A DNA stretch of 20,324 nucleotides from Candidatus Poseidoniales archaeon (GCA_022447885.1 JAKUTA010000005.1:1-20324); one strand, 5' to 3'; counted from the stretch's first letter, positions 6,835 to 16,955 are shown. The notes: a model not told the origin generated them from the sequence alone. Translations and numbers: made by a program.

Positions 6835-7788
6835 ATGATGGCCAACCCGCTCCCGCTCACCATGGGTGACGCGCCGCTGGTGCTGCTGCTCGACCTGCTG
6901 GCCGAGCGCGCCGAGTTCGGTCATGGTGGAAATCTCGAGATCGTCCGTCCCATGGCCGCGGCCTCAGGTGGCGTCGAGGTCTGGCTGCTGACGCCGCAGT
7001 TCCAATCGCAGCAGAGCGGCCGTCTGGCTTCACTGAAAGCTGAACGAGGCAAGCCGCATGAACTCGATGAGCACGATGTACCTCGATGGGATCACGATTT
7101 CCCTTTCTGGTCGGAGCACGTTGAGGTACTCGAGGAAGGAGAGGTCCATCTCCGCCGCGTCGCGCTTCCCGATGCCGATGACGCAGAGTTGGAGAACTGG
7201 TTGCTCTCGGCTGAAGTGGATGCGGTCGTGTGCACCGGCAGCCGGCGCAACGTAGCTGTGTGGGAGCCGTGGATGGATGGGGCCGCTGCGCTGATGCGCG
7301 CCGCGGTCGGCACTGGCATCCCCACTCTCGGGATATGCTTCGGTCACCAGTTGCTGAATGTTGCACTCGGTGGCAAGGTCAGTCGTGCTGAAAGCCGCAC
7401 GGACGTGGTGGAGGATCTCGAACTGACGGACGCAGGGTCATCCGACGAGTTGTTCACGGGCATGGAGGCACCCGTCGGCCTGTTCACCCATCAGGACCAC
7501 GTGGTCGCCCTGCCGGACATGACACCCGAATGCTCCTGTGTGCTGCTCGCTTCCGCACAGCACAACGAACTCGCCGCCTTTCGCGTGCACCGCGCATCCG
7601 GCCCGCTGCCTGTCTGGGGCATCCAGTTCCATCCCGAGGCGGCGAAGCATCGCATCGCCCGCTCCCTGCTGCTCGGGCACATCAGGCCGGAGGAGGCGGA
7701 GGCGTTCGAGCGTGAGCATGACGGTGCGGCCATCCTTGCCAACTTCGCAGATGTCGTGTTATCGGTGAGAGAGCGCAAGCCCTTGTGA
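6835..7788 (+). CDS. Class I glutamine amidotransferase (GMP synthase GATase-like)
   Basis: The 317-aa protein has the class I glutamine amidotransferase fold. TLGICFGHQLLNVALGG carries the nucleophile Cys168, and VWGIQFHPEA carries His266 and Glu268, completing the Cys-His-Glu triad. LFTHQDHVVALP (216-227) is the strand pattern seen before the second half in GuaA-type and YfeJ-type domains. There is no ATP-pyrophosphatase domain, so it is not a complete GMP synthetase. It may transfer ammonia to an unknown partner or hydrolyse a gamma-glutamyl compound. The frame is open from a GTG at 6781, but the ATG pair at 6835/6838 fits the family better, and no Shine-Dalgarno sequence precedes it, so the message may be nearly leaderless. 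hppA follows after 73 bases on the same strand. Confidence 0.88.
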   Translation: MMANPLPLTMGDAPLVLLLDLLAERAEFGHGGNLEIVRPMAAASGGVEVWLLTPQFQSQQSGRLASLKAERGKPHELDEHDVPRWDHDFPFWSEHVEVLEEGEVHLRRVALPDADDAELENWLLSAEVDAVVCTGSRRNVAVWEPWMDGAAALMRAAVGTGIPTLGICFGHQLLNVALGGKVSRAESRTDVVEDLELTDAGSSDELFTGMEAPVGLFTHQDHVVALPDMTPECSCVLLASAQHNELAAFRVHRASGPLPVWGIQFHPEAAKHRIARSLLLGHIRPEEAEAFEREHDGAAILANFADVVLSVRERKPL

Positions 7789-7861
7789 ACCGAAGTGGCC
7801 AACTTCGCCATTGGCAATGCTCAAGTGAGGAACGCGGGTCGCCGCGCCCGACGGTGATGAA

Positions 7862-9943
<2,082 letters not shown>

Positions 9944-10009
9944 GGGAGACCGAATCCCGTGCAGCCTGACCGAGGCAAGCCTCAAGTCGGTCGCCGGAGA
10001 GGGTCAAGC

Positions 10010-11014
10010 ATGCCTTCACGGCGTAGCCTGCTCACCTGCACGGCGCTCGTGCTGCTGCTCATGGCCACCAGCATGTCAGGATGCATCGGCGTTGGCGGCG
10101 ACGGCGATGGCGACGGGTCGGACGGCCCGTTCGACGTGCCAGTGTGGTCCATCGGCGACTGGTGGCTGTACACCTTCAGCACGCCACGGTTCAGTGACGA
10201 CACCACCCGGCTGGTGGTCGCCGAGAACGATACCGAGGACGGCACAGCCTACACGCTGGCGATCTCCAGCCACACCGAGGCTCGGCGCCACGCGGTGCTC
10301 AACCACAACCCGTTCCTAGGGCGCATCACCCACGACAACCTGTCCGCCTACGAGAACGGCGAGCCGCGAGCGCTGTTCCAGTTCCCCTTCAAGGGTGGCG
10401 ACACCTGGTCGTTCAACCTGTTCGCCACCGATTGGAACGCCACCGTCGTGAACGTGCTCTCGGAGACCGACGGCATCACGAGCAACCGCATCGCGCTGAT
10501 CGCCGCCCAGGCGGATGACGGCTCCCAGATCGCCTACGTGTTCGACGAGAATGCACGCTTCCTGCGCTCGCTCATCTGGACGGACGGCGACGGCGTGGAG
10601 CAGTTGGACATGCAACTGGTGCTGCACGGCATCGGCCACGAGGGTGAAGTCTGGTTCATCCGCGGGGGCGACCTGTATGACGACTCGTGGGAGCATTCGG
10701 GGGGAATGCCGGATGTTGAGATCCGTGACACCTTCTTCGTGAGCGACCACCCTGACAGCGGGGAGTGGGACGAGATGATCTACTGGCTCGACGCACGCAT
10801 GGGAGGCGGCTCATCCACGGGCACGCTCACCTTGAGGGACCACACCTCCATCACCGCCCTGTCGCGCACATGGGGCCCCGGTGCCCAGGAGGAGGGCCAA
10901 CTGGGCACGATCCCCTATCCCAGCGGGGAGTACACGCTGACGATCACGCAGAGCGGCGACTCTGAGATAGCCATCGTCATCGCAGGCGGCATCGAATTCT
11001 CGTGGACCCTCTGA
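10010..11014 (+). CDS. Secreted lipoprotein with beta-rich domain, unknown function
   Basis: The 334-aa protein starts MPSRRSLL, followed by a hydrophobic core and the lipobox MSGC with Cys25 as the lipidated residue. A Gly/Asp linker (GVGGDGDGDGSDG) follows. The mature part begins VPVWSIGDWWLYTF and is rich in short beta-strands and acidic residues, which suits an extracytoplasmic protein in a saline setting. I recognise no catalytic motif; a binding or sensing role is possible but unproven. The frame extends upstream to a GTG at 9959, but the ATG at 10010 has GGAGAGGG 6 bases before it and places the signal peptide correctly. It lies 66 bases after hppA on the same strand. Its TGA directly abuts the convergent glutaredoxin stop. 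Confidence 0.85.
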   Translation: MPSRRSLLTCTALVLLLMATSMSGCIGVGGDGDGDGSDGPFDVPVWSIGDWWLYTFSTPRFSDDTTRLVVAENDTEDGTAYTLAISSHTEARRHAVLNHNPFLGRITHDNLSAYENGEPRALFQFPFKGGDTWSFNLFATDWNATVVNVLSETDGITSNRIALIAAQADDGSQIAYVFDENARFLRSLIWTDGDGVEQLDMQLVLHGIGHEGEVWFIRGGDLYDDSWEHSGGMPDVEIRDTFFVSDHPDSGEWDEMIYWLDARMGGGSSTGTLTLRDHTSITALSRTWGPGAQEEGQLGTIPYPSGEYTLTITQSGDSEIAIVIAGGIEFSWTL

Positions 11015-11021
11015 TCAGAGG
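11008..11021. repeat. 14-base perfect palindrome at abutting convergent stop codons
   Basis: CCTCTGATCAGAGG is a perfect palindrome whose centre is TGA of the lipoprotein (11012-11014) joined to TCA, the reverse of the glutaredoxin TGA (11015-11017). It could act as a short bidirectional hairpin where two transcripts end. It has no T-tract, and part of the symmetry comes automatically from two abutting TGA stops. Confidence 0.35.
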
Positions 11022-11281
11022 TATTCGAGCAGGTCGTCCGAGCCGCCGACGAAAGTCGGCTCATCGCCACGGACATCCCAGATTGCTGGGACCGTGCGGT
11101 GGCCGGTCATGGTGACGACTTCGATGCGCAGATCAGGGGTCTCGCTGAGATCGTGTTCTTCGACACTCAGTCCCTTGGCATCGAGCATGTTCTTCGCCCG
11201 CCGGCAGTAGGGGCAGACAGTCGTCGTGAACATCACGAAATCCGATTCCGCGCCCGCGAGTATCTCATTCACACTGCTCAT
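11015..11281 (-). CDS. Glutaredoxin
   Basis: The 88-aa protein has the thioredoxin-like fold of a dithiol glutaredoxin. FVMFTTTVCPYCRRAK (15-30) has the CPYC active site (Cys23, Cys26), HRTVPAIW has the cis-proline Pro65, and FVGGSDDLLEYL is the glutathione-type GG-D motif near the C-terminus. It reduces disulfides or mixed disulfides; in archaea the small-thiol donor is often not glutathione. The frame is open to a TTG at 11311 that would overlap the M28 stop. I chose the ATG at 11281 because it gives the family length and an AGGGG motif lies just upstream. It follows the M28 peptidase gene by 26 bases, so the two are likely co-transcribed. Confidence 0.94.
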   Translation of the reverse strand: MSSVNEILAGAESDFVMFTTTVCPYCRRAKNMLDAKGLSVEEHDLSETPDLRIEVVTMTGHRTVPAIWDVRGDEPTFVGGSDDLLEYL

Positions 11282-11307
11282 GGACGCCCCTGTTTCGGCG
11301 CCCTTTT

Positions 11308-12642
11308 TCAATCATCGTCCGCGACCAGGTCGGCCTCGACAGGCGTCTCAGCATCGCCAGGTTTCCACAGGCTGATCCTGTCGGGCAATCTGCCCGTGCG
11401 CGCGAGGTGCACGAAGAAGGCGGAGGCGAGCAACAGCATCGGGAGCCACATCCACCATTCAAGGGGGAAGTTGAAGCCGCTGTGGCTGTGGATGTCGGTC
11501 GTGGAATCATTGTCGCCGTAGAGGGAGGCGTTGCGGTCCCACCAGGCGAGCATGGCGACGATGTCCAGCCCCGTCTGCAGGCCCAGTTCGACGTTCGGCC
11601 TCCCGCCAGCCAGCGTGTTGAGCGTGGCCACGGAATCGGACCGCTGGTGCTTCGGGGTCTGCTCACAGGTGTCCCCCTCCTCGATGATGTTCTGGTGCTG
11701 GCCGCGGATCCAGGTCGCCGCGTGGCCTGCCATGATGAAGTTGAAGTGGTCGGAGTTGCCCTTCGTGTCGTCGATGACGCGCACCCATTCGGTCGGGTGG
11801 CTCAAGTTCTCGTTGATGTCCTTCAGCCTCTTCTGCAGCCATTCCGCGTCCGCCTGCATCTCCGGAGTGACCTCGAGCCCGCGGTCCTCGTAGTACGACC
11901 AGTCATCGACTGGCGAGGTGAACATGTAGAGCGTCCAGAAATCCTCGTCGCAGCCCGTGCTTCGACTTGCGAGCGGGGTCGGCACCGGCCAGTTGAGCGC
12001 GAACATGTCGTAATTGACGTAGGTGACGTTGACGTCGTCGGGGATCTGCTCGCTCACGAAGTGCAGCGAACCCTGTCCTCCGCTCTCCGACGAGCCGCTC
12101 CCCTGCCACTCCTCGTAGTCCCACCAGCCGAGCTTCCAGGTGTGCGTCGGCGTGATGTTCCACTCCATGAACACCCGAGCCAGTTCCAGCAGCGCTCCCG
12201 AGCCGGTGCCGTCGTCATAAGCGCCCGAAGAGGTGCAGCTAGGATAGGTGATGCCGGCGACCGGCGGCGGTGTGTAGCAGATGGCGTCGTGATGGGCACC
12301 GGCCACCATCCAGTTGTTCTCCAGCGTCCCGTTGATGGTGACGACGATGTTCTCGCAGTTGCTGCACTCGTCGCTGGTGAACGGTTGGCGCTCGACGTCG
12401 TAGCCCATCGCTTCGAGTTCAGTGACGATCCAGTCGCGGCCGTTCTCGTTGGCCATCGTGTCGATGCGCCGGTAGCCGAAGTTGGCCAGCTGCTGCATGT
12501 TGTCGTATGCGGCCCCGCCGTCGGGCCATGCGGACGGCTCGACCTGTTGCTGGATGTCGGGCGTGGAAGCGATGCTGCCAGCCAGCAGTGCGGGCACCAG
12601 CAGCAACAGGACCAGACTCACCGTGCGGCGCTGACGCTCCAT
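11308..12642 (-). CDS. Secreted M28-family zinc aminopeptidase with C-terminal membrane anchor
   Basis: The 444-aa protein begins with a signal peptide (RRTVSLVLLLLVPALLAGS). It carries the M28 metal and catalytic set in order: GAHHDA (His117, Asp119), GAYDDGTGSG (Asp143, bridging), WWDYEEWQGSGS (Glu177 catalytic, Glu178), VNYDMFA (Asp212) and PKHQRSDS (His332). M28 enzymes remove N-terminal amino acids or trim glutamyl peptides. Here the domain faces outside. A hydrophobic helix at about 398-414 and a basic then acidic tail (LARTGRLPDR to ADDD) follow, so the enzyme is anchored and not released. An AAGGG motif precedes the ATG at 12642. This fits extracellular protein degradation by a marine heterotroph. 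The glutaredoxin gene follows it. Confidence 0.93.
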   Translation of the reverse strand: MERQRRTVSLVLLLLVPALLAGSIASTPDIQQQVEPSAWPDGGAAYDNMQQLANFGYRRIDTMANENGRDWIVTELEAMGYDVERQPFTSDECSNCENIVVTINGTLENNWMVAGAHHDAICYTPPPVAGITYPSCTSSGAYDDGTGSGALLELARVFMEWNITPTHTWKLGWWDYEEWQGSGSSESGGQGSLHFVSEQIPDDVNVTYVNYDMFALNWPVPTPLASRSTGCDEDFWTLYMFTSPVDDWSYYEDRGLEVTPEMQADAEWLQKRLKDINENLSHPTEWVRVIDDTKGNSDHFNFIMAGHAATWIRGQHQNIIEEGDTCEQTPKHQRSDSVATLNTLAGGRPNVELGLQTGLDIVAMLAWWDRNASLYGDNDSTTDIHSHSGFNFPLEWWMWLPMLLLASAFFVHLARTGRLPDRISLWKPGDAETPVEADLVADDD

Positions 12643-12669
12643 CAGTCGGCCCTTTCACGCACGCGCACC

Positions 12670-12686
12670 TTGAGGCTTCGCCTCAA
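12670..12686. promoter_or_regulatory. Perfect 7-base hairpin between the divergent M28 and metallo-hydrolase genes
   Basis: TTGAGGC-TTC-GCCTCAA is a perfect inverted repeat with a three-base loop. It lies 28 bases upstream of the M28 start and 71 bases before the metallo-hydrolase start. In a divergent intergenic region it could be a repressor site shared by both genes or a short RNA hairpin. No second copy was noticed elsewhere in the window. Confidence 0.3.
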
Positions 12687-12756
12687 ATGTGGATAGAATG
12701 ACCCAGCGAACTGCTCATGTGGGAAAACCCGCCATCGCGTTCCGATGGGAGATTGG

Positions 12757-13611
12757 ATGGTGCCCGAGTCACGCACCCAGCCGGTGCTGCGCGGAGCCGA
12801 CCTGCGCACCGAGATGGAGCAGGCGGAGCCCGGCGAGGGTGAGTTGTGCGCCTGGTGGCTGACACAGGCTTCTTGGCTCATCAAGTTCCACGGCGGCGCC
12901 ACCGTCCTCATCGACCCGTGGTGGCGTGACCTCGAAGCGGGCGACATGTGGGGGAAGTTGCTGGGGGAGTTCCCCCTGGAGCCCGAGGAGCACCCGGAGC
13001 CCGACCTCATCTGCTGCACCCACTGGCACGACGACCACATCTGCCCGGTGAGCATTCCACGGCTGGCGGCGGCGTTCCCGGAGACTCCGATCGTCATCCC
13101 CAACCGAGCACTTGAGATGGTGCTCGAATGGGGGGTTCCGAAATCGCAACTCGTGACCATGAAGGGTGACGACGAGGTGACGTTCATCGGCGACGGCGGC
13201 CGGATGCTGACGCTGCATGCGATTCCGGCCGCGCATGAAGAGTTGGACATCACGGACGAGGGGTCGACCTACCTTGGATTCCTGATATCATCGGGCGACT
13301 GCACGGTGCTGCACATGGGGGACTCACAGCCCTACACCGGCTGGCACGAGCGCATCATCTCCACCTCCGCTGACCTCTCGGGCGGGCTCGATCTGGCCTT
13401 GCTGTGCATCAACGGGAACGACAACCTGCGCCACGATGAGGCGGTCGACCTGGCGCTGGCCTGCCGACCGCGTCTGGTCATGCCGATGCATTACGGGATG
13501 GACCCCGGCAACACGGTGGACCCGGCCATCTTCGTGGATGAGATGACGGCGCGTGGAGATGGCATCCGCCACGTGGTCCCTGAAGTCGGTGAGCAGGTCA
13601 TCCTCGGTTGA
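12757..13611 (+). CDS. Metallo-beta-lactamase-fold hydrolase, UlaG-like
   Basis: The protein is 284 aa from the ATG at 12757, or 288 aa from an ATG at 12745. I prefer 12757 because GGGAG lies 5 bases before it. The fold is marked by LTQASWLIKFHGGATVLIDP, the zinc motif THWHDDH (His89, His91, Asp93, His94), His160 in IPAAHEE, Asp189 in HMGDSQ, and His245 in MPMHYGMDPGNT. The INGNDNLRHDEAVDLA segment and the HYGM end are characteristic of the UlaG/UPF0173 branch. The founding enzyme opens the lactone ring of L-ascorbate-6-phosphate in the cytosol. It neighbours genes for sugar acids, so a sugar-lactone substrate is possible but inferred. It overlaps the convergent nucleotidyltransferase by 14 bases. 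Confidence 0.88.
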   Translation: MVPESRTQPVLRGADLRTEMEQAEPGEGELCAWWLTQASWLIKFHGGATVLIDPWWRDLEAGDMWGKLLGEFPLEPEEHPEPDLICCTHWHDDHICPVSIPRLAAAFPETPIVIPNRALEMVLEWGVPKSQLVTMKGDDEVTFIGDGGRMLTLHAIPAAHEELDITDEGSTYLGFLISSGDCTVLHMGDSQPYTGWHERIISTSADLSGGLDLALLCINGNDNLRHDEAVDLALACRPRLVMPMHYGMDPGNTVDPAIFVDEMTARGDGIRHVVPEVGEQVILG

Positions 13612-14323
13612 GCCAGGAGTTCGCATAGGCGAGCCCCTCGGGAAGTCCGATGTCGATGTACGCGGCGGCGATCGGTGCGGCCACGAGTTCGCCTACCGCG
13701 GCGAGCGAGTCCAGCATCTGCACATCGTCGCCCTCGGGCTCCTCCCAGAAGCGTGAGGTGAGCAGCATCCTTCCGGTGCAGCGCCAGTTCTCACCATCCA
13801 TCGGGAACGGTCGATCCTTCTGCTTCTCGCAGATTCCTGTGATGAGCAACTCGCCGGACGCCCCCGGATTCAGGGCATCGATCCGTCCGGTGTCGCTGAG
13901 CAGTTCACCCCATGGCGACTTCACCTGTACTGCGCCGATGACCGTCTTCCCGGTGAGCCGGTGTGCGGCCAGCAGTTCGGCGCTCGGACAGGGGTGGCCG
14001 ATGAACAGGTTGTCCGGCGAGGCGACCAGCATCACGTCGCCGGCCACCTCCCGCGCCTTCCGCAGCGCGTCGACGATGCCCCGCGGTTCTGATTGCTCCA
14101 CGAACTCGAGGTCCGCGATGTCGAAATCCGCCAATGCATCGGCGATCGCTGGCTTCTCGGGAGAGGTGACCACGACGATACCCGTGACACCGGCCGCCAC
14201 CAACTCGTCGACGGTGCGCAGCAGCAGCGAGCGGTCGGCGATCTCGATGAGTTCCTTGCAGCCGTCGACATGGTGCTCCTCCATGCGCGAACCGCGCCCA
14301 TCCGCCGGGATGACGCCCCACAT
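13598..14323 (-). CDS. Sugar-1-phosphate nucleotidyltransferase (GalU/RmlA-like)
   Basis: The 241-aa protein begins with a Rossmann-like nucleotide motif, VIPADGRGSRM (4-14), a variant of the GXGTR loop. KELIEI (23-28) matches the PKxLLPI position. EPRGIVDAL (79-87) is near the base-binding loop, LVASPDNLF (99-107) carries metal-binding Asp104, and YIDIGLPEG (222-230) matches the W-x-DIGTPE signature of sugar pyrophosphorylases. The family transfers UMP, dTMP or similar from an NTP to a sugar-1-phosphate, releasing PPi. Sugar and base cannot be told from these motifs. It diverges from the glucuronokinase-like gene across 102 bases, so UDP-glucuronate formation is a reasonable inference. GGGGGAG precedes the ATG. 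Confidence 0.86.
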   Translation of the reverse strand: MWGVIPADGRGSRMEEHHVDGCKELIEIADRSLLLRTVDELVAAGVTGIVVVTSPEKPAIADALADFDIADLEFVEQSEPRGIVDALRKAREVAGDVMLVASPDNLFIGHPCPSAELLAAHRLTGKTVIGAVQVKSPWGELLSDTGRIDALNPGASGELLITGICEKQKDRPFPMDGENWRCTGRMLLTSRFWEEPEGDDVQMLDSLAAVGELVAAPIAAAYIDIGLPEGLAYANSWLNRG

Positions 14324-14333
14324 CGCTCCCCCG

Positions 14334-14414
14334 AGAGAGCATCTTGCACAAGGCTGTGACCCCGCATGACCGCGTCGTGATAGTCGGGCGTGAATCCAAT
14401 AGGGACCGCTCTCT
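14334..14414. promoter_or_regulatory. Divergent control region with widely spaced inverted repeat
   Basis: The 102 bases between the nucleotidyltransferase and glucuronokinase starts hold AGAGAGC (14334-14340) and GCTCTCT (14408-14414), a 7-base inverted repeat whose arms lie near each gene start. A looped operator controlling both genes is possible. The match is short, so this is weak evidence. Confidence 0.18.
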
Positions 14415-14425
14415 GAGCGCAGCGC

Positions 14426-15361
14426 ATGTCCGAGGGAATCTCGTATTCCGTGCCGGCGCGCATCGGGCTGCTCGGCAACCCCTCGGACGGCTACTTCGGC
14501 CAGTGCATCTCACTGCCCGTGTGGAACTGGGAGGCGTGTGTCACCCTGACACCGGCAGAGGAGGTGGAACTCCCGGAGGATGGGGGACTGCGCAGGATCA
14601 TGGATGCCACGATCCAGGTGTTCAAGCAGCGGTTCGATGGCGTGCAGAACGGGTTTTCCGCTGAAGTCACGACGACGATTCCACGTCAGGTGGGATTGGC
14701 AGGCTCGTCGGCGATCGAGATGGCGTTCATGCGCTGCCTGATGGAGCACAACGGCATCGCCACCGATTCCCTCGACCCACGCGAACTCGCTGAACTGGTG
14801 CAGAGCGTGGAGACTGACATTCTCGGGATGGTGGCCGGCCTGCAGGACCGCCTTCCCCAGGCGTATGGCGAGATGCTGCACATGGACTTCCGCCGCGACC
14901 TGATGGAGGACCGTGGCTACGGTGAATACACATCTCTGGATTCATCCCTGCTCCCCCAACTCTGGCTCGCCAACGCCGCTTCCGGTGATGATTCGGGCGC
15001 GGTTCACTCCGACATCGCCAGACGTTGGCAGGAGGAGGACTCCGAGATGGTCGCCATCATCGCCGAGTTGGCTCGCGGAGCAGAGCTGGGCATGCTGGCG
15101 CTCGAGAGTGGTGAGCACGCCTTTCTCTCGATGCTCATCGACGCCAACTTCGACCTGCGCACAGAGTTGTTCGGTGCCGAGGCTCTGGGTGAGACGTACT
15201 CGATGGTCGAACTGGCACGCGGGCTCGGCTCGTGCGCCAAGCAGTCCGGTTCCGGCGGCGCCATCTTCGGCATCGTCCCCAGCGATGAGTTCGATTCGCT
15301 CGCCGCACCCGCATTCGCTGAGCATGACTGGAGCTACCACAGGCTGGAGGTGACGCCGTGA
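14426..15361 (+). CDS. GHMP kinase, glucuronokinase-like
   Basis: The 311-aa protein has all GHMP-kinase motifs in the wording of the plant glucuronokinase branch. Motif 1 is PARIGLLGNPSDGYFGQ (10-26), motif 2 (ATP loop) is PRQVGLAGSSAIEMA (86-100), GLQDRLPQAYGEMLHMDF (138-155) carries the probable catalytic Asp141, and motif 3 is KQSGSGGAIFG (272-282). Glucuronokinase phosphorylates D-glucuronate at C1 to give GlcA-1-phosphate, the precursor of UDP-GlcA. The residues are seen; the substrate is inferred from family resemblance recalled without a search. Related 1-kinases for galacturonate or other sugars are alternatives. The stop overlaps the GTG start of the alpha-glucuronidase-like gene, and the divergent neighbour is a sugar nucleotidyltransferase. 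Confidence 0.87.
   Translation: MSEGISYSVPARIGLLGNPSDGYFGQCISLPVWNWEACVTLTPAEEVELPEDGGLRRIMDATIQVFKQRFDGVQNGFSAEVTTTIPRQVGLAGSSAIEMAFMRCLMEHNGIATDSLDPRELAELVQSVETDILGMVAGLQDRLPQAYGEMLHMDFRRDLMEDRGYGEYTSLDSSLLPQLWLANAASGDDSGAVHSDIARRWQEEDSEMVAIIAELARGAELGMLALESGEHAFLSMLIDANFDLRTELFGAEALGETYSMVELARGLGSCAKQSGSGGAIFGIVPSDEFDSLAAPAFAEHDWSYHRLEVTP
15346..15353 (+). promoter_or_regulatory. Shine-Dalgarno sequence fixing a GTG start
   Basis: GGAGGTGA lies 4 bases before the GTG at 15358, inside the end of the glucuronokinase-like gene. It is a full anti-16S match and decides the GTG start over the in-frame ATG at 15379. The GTGA overlap means the two proteins are translationally coupled. Confidence 0.7.
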
Positions 15362-16896
15362 TCACGCGGCAGATCGAGATGCGCAAGATCGCCTACGTGC
15401 ACGACACCCCGGACCATGCTCCCATCGAGACCCGCTGGAAGGTTCCCCGGTTTCTCGCCAGCAGAGGCTTCACCGACATGGTGATCGCCGACCAGTTCAC
15501 GGGTGCCCAGAACCTGTTGCTGGAGGACGCTGACGAAGGTATCGCCCGAGAGACTCTCAGCCAACTCGATGAACGCATCCATGACTGCCTGAACGAAGGG
15601 TTGCGCCCTTGGGTGATGCAGGACCTGTTCACCATGTCCGCGGATTTCCCTCACCCCTCGCTAGGAACCCGCGGTTGTGCCTGCTCGAGCGAGGTGTGGG
15701 ATGCCTACACCGAGAACACGCTGGCGCTGCTCGCCCGCCTTCCGGACCTGGAGGGGCTCATCTTCCGCTTCGGGGAGGCATTCGCAAGCCCACATGCCTG
15801 GGCCATCACGCACAACCCGCTGGCATGCACGTGCGCGCGGTGTGAGGAGGCGGGGAGTGTCGGAATCGTGCAGAAGCTCGTCGAGAATCTCGGGACCATC
15901 GTGTGCGACTTCGGGGACAGGCACTGCATCCTGCGGATGTGGGACCTCGGCGATGACGGGATCCACGCCAACTTCGGCAGACAGGCGGACGCGCTCTCCA
16001 CCTGGAACAACGACGAGCGCTTCATGGTGTCAGTGAAGCACACACAGACCGACTACTGGAGGCATCAGCCATGGAACCCGTCCATCGACTTGGGCGGACC
16101 CCCTCGGCTGGTCGAATTCCAGTGCGAACGGGAGTACGAATTCGTCGGGATGGTGCCAAACTGGCTCGGTGAACTGTGGGCGAATGGACCTGGCGAGTGC
16201 GGTGAGCGGGGCGAGACCGGTTTGGCGAACCTGCGGCCGCCGCATTGGGCGGGGATGTTCATCCTCCCACGGGGAGGCGGTCGGGCGAGGCCGCTGGCGA
16301 GCGATGACCTGTGGGCGGAGATGAACGTGCATGCGGCAGTCGCACTGGGTGACGAGCCCACACGGGACCCTAACGACATCCTCCACGAATGGATGGAGTC
16401 CGTCGGGTTCGCGAGCGAGAGTCCAGGAGTGACCGCTGACCTCGCCCTGCTGCTGGAGGCGAGCAGTGACCTCGTGCTCAACCTGCGCTATCTCAGGACC
16501 TACCAGGCGTTGACCGAGCAATTGTGGATGCCCTCGGAGAACTGGTTCCGTGACGACACCTTCGTTCCCGGTGCCTGCGCCACAGTCGCCAATGCTGTCA
16601 CTGAGGCCGGTGTTTCGGACGACCTGCGCCAGGAGCGGGCGCTGACCACGGCGCTCGCTGAGCGGCACTTGGAGGGAGCGGAGCTGGCTTTCGCCGCCGG
16701 GCAGCCCCTCGGTGAGCACCCGAAGGCTGCGTTCGTGCTCGATTCCTACCGCTTCGCGCACCGATTCGCACAATGGACGGAAGCGCTCTGGAACGAGTTG
16801 TTGGCCGCCGCCCCCCTTGACAGAGAAGCCGCCCGAGCCCTGATCGGAGCGCGACTCTCCGCCGACCCGCTCCCCCCGTTGCGCGTGCTCGACTGA
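15358..16896 (+). CDS. GH67-like alpha-glucuronidase family protein
   Basis: The 512-aa protein starts at a GTG with an excellent Shine-Dalgarno sequence. No signal peptide is visible, so it is cytosolic. DLEGLIFRFGEAF (130-142) contains Glu140, placed like the general acid of GH67. KHTQTDYWRHQPWNPS (227-242) contains Asp232, and PRLVEFQCEREYEFVG (249-264) contains Glu253. These resemble the IKxGPIDFxxREP and LELQITQEYTGQ segments of GH67 that carry the catalytic base pair. GH67 enzymes remove glucuronate or 4-O-methylglucuronate from the non-reducing end of oligosaccharides by inversion. Cysteines are unusually many in the first 200 residues (CACS, CTCARC), perhaps a metal site. It is about 150 residues shorter than typical GH67, so it may be a separate family with a related barrel. 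Coupling to the glucuronokinase-like gene supports a glucuronate-related role. Confidence 0.72.
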   Translation: MITRQIEMRKIAYVHDTPDHAPIETRWKVPRFLASRGFTDMVIADQFTGAQNLLLEDADEGIARETLSQLDERIHDCLNEGLRPWVMQDLFTMSADFPHPSLGTRGCACSSEVWDAYTENTLALLARLPDLEGLIFRFGEAFASPHAWAITHNPLACTCARCEEAGSVGIVQKLVENLGTIVCDFGDRHCILRMWDLGDDGIHANFGRQADALSTWNNDERFMVSVKHTQTDYWRHQPWNPSIDLGGPPRLVEFQCEREYEFVGMVPNWLGELWANGPGECGERGETGLANLRPPHWAGMFILPRGGGRARPLASDDLWAEMNVHAAVALGDEPTRDPNDILHEWMESVGFASESPGVTADLALLLEASSDLVLNLRYLRTYQALTEQLWMPSENWFRDDTFVPGACATVANAVTEAGVSDDLRQERALTTALAERHLEGAELAFAAGQPLGEHPKAAFVLDSYRFAHRFAQWTEALWNELLAAAPLDREAARALIGARLSADPLPPLRVLD

Positions 16897-16955
16897 ACCG
16901 CTCTCGGTGACCTCGGCCCCGCATCTCTGATGTGCCTCGGCTCGCTCGCCGCGCC

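Noticed and set aside
7738..7808. Repeated 11-mer GCCAACTTCGC at 7738 and 7798
   Set aside because: Two short copies 60 bases apart, one inside the amidotransferase gene, are not enough to call an attachment site or repeat element.
11407..12696. 429-aa open frame on the plus strand over the M28 gene
   Set aside because: Val/Arg/His-biased shadow of a gene with a full set of M28 motifs.
16030..16773. 247-aa minus-strand frame inside the alpha-glucuronidase-like gene
   Set aside because: Antisense shadow without a family resemblance, ribosome site or operon context.
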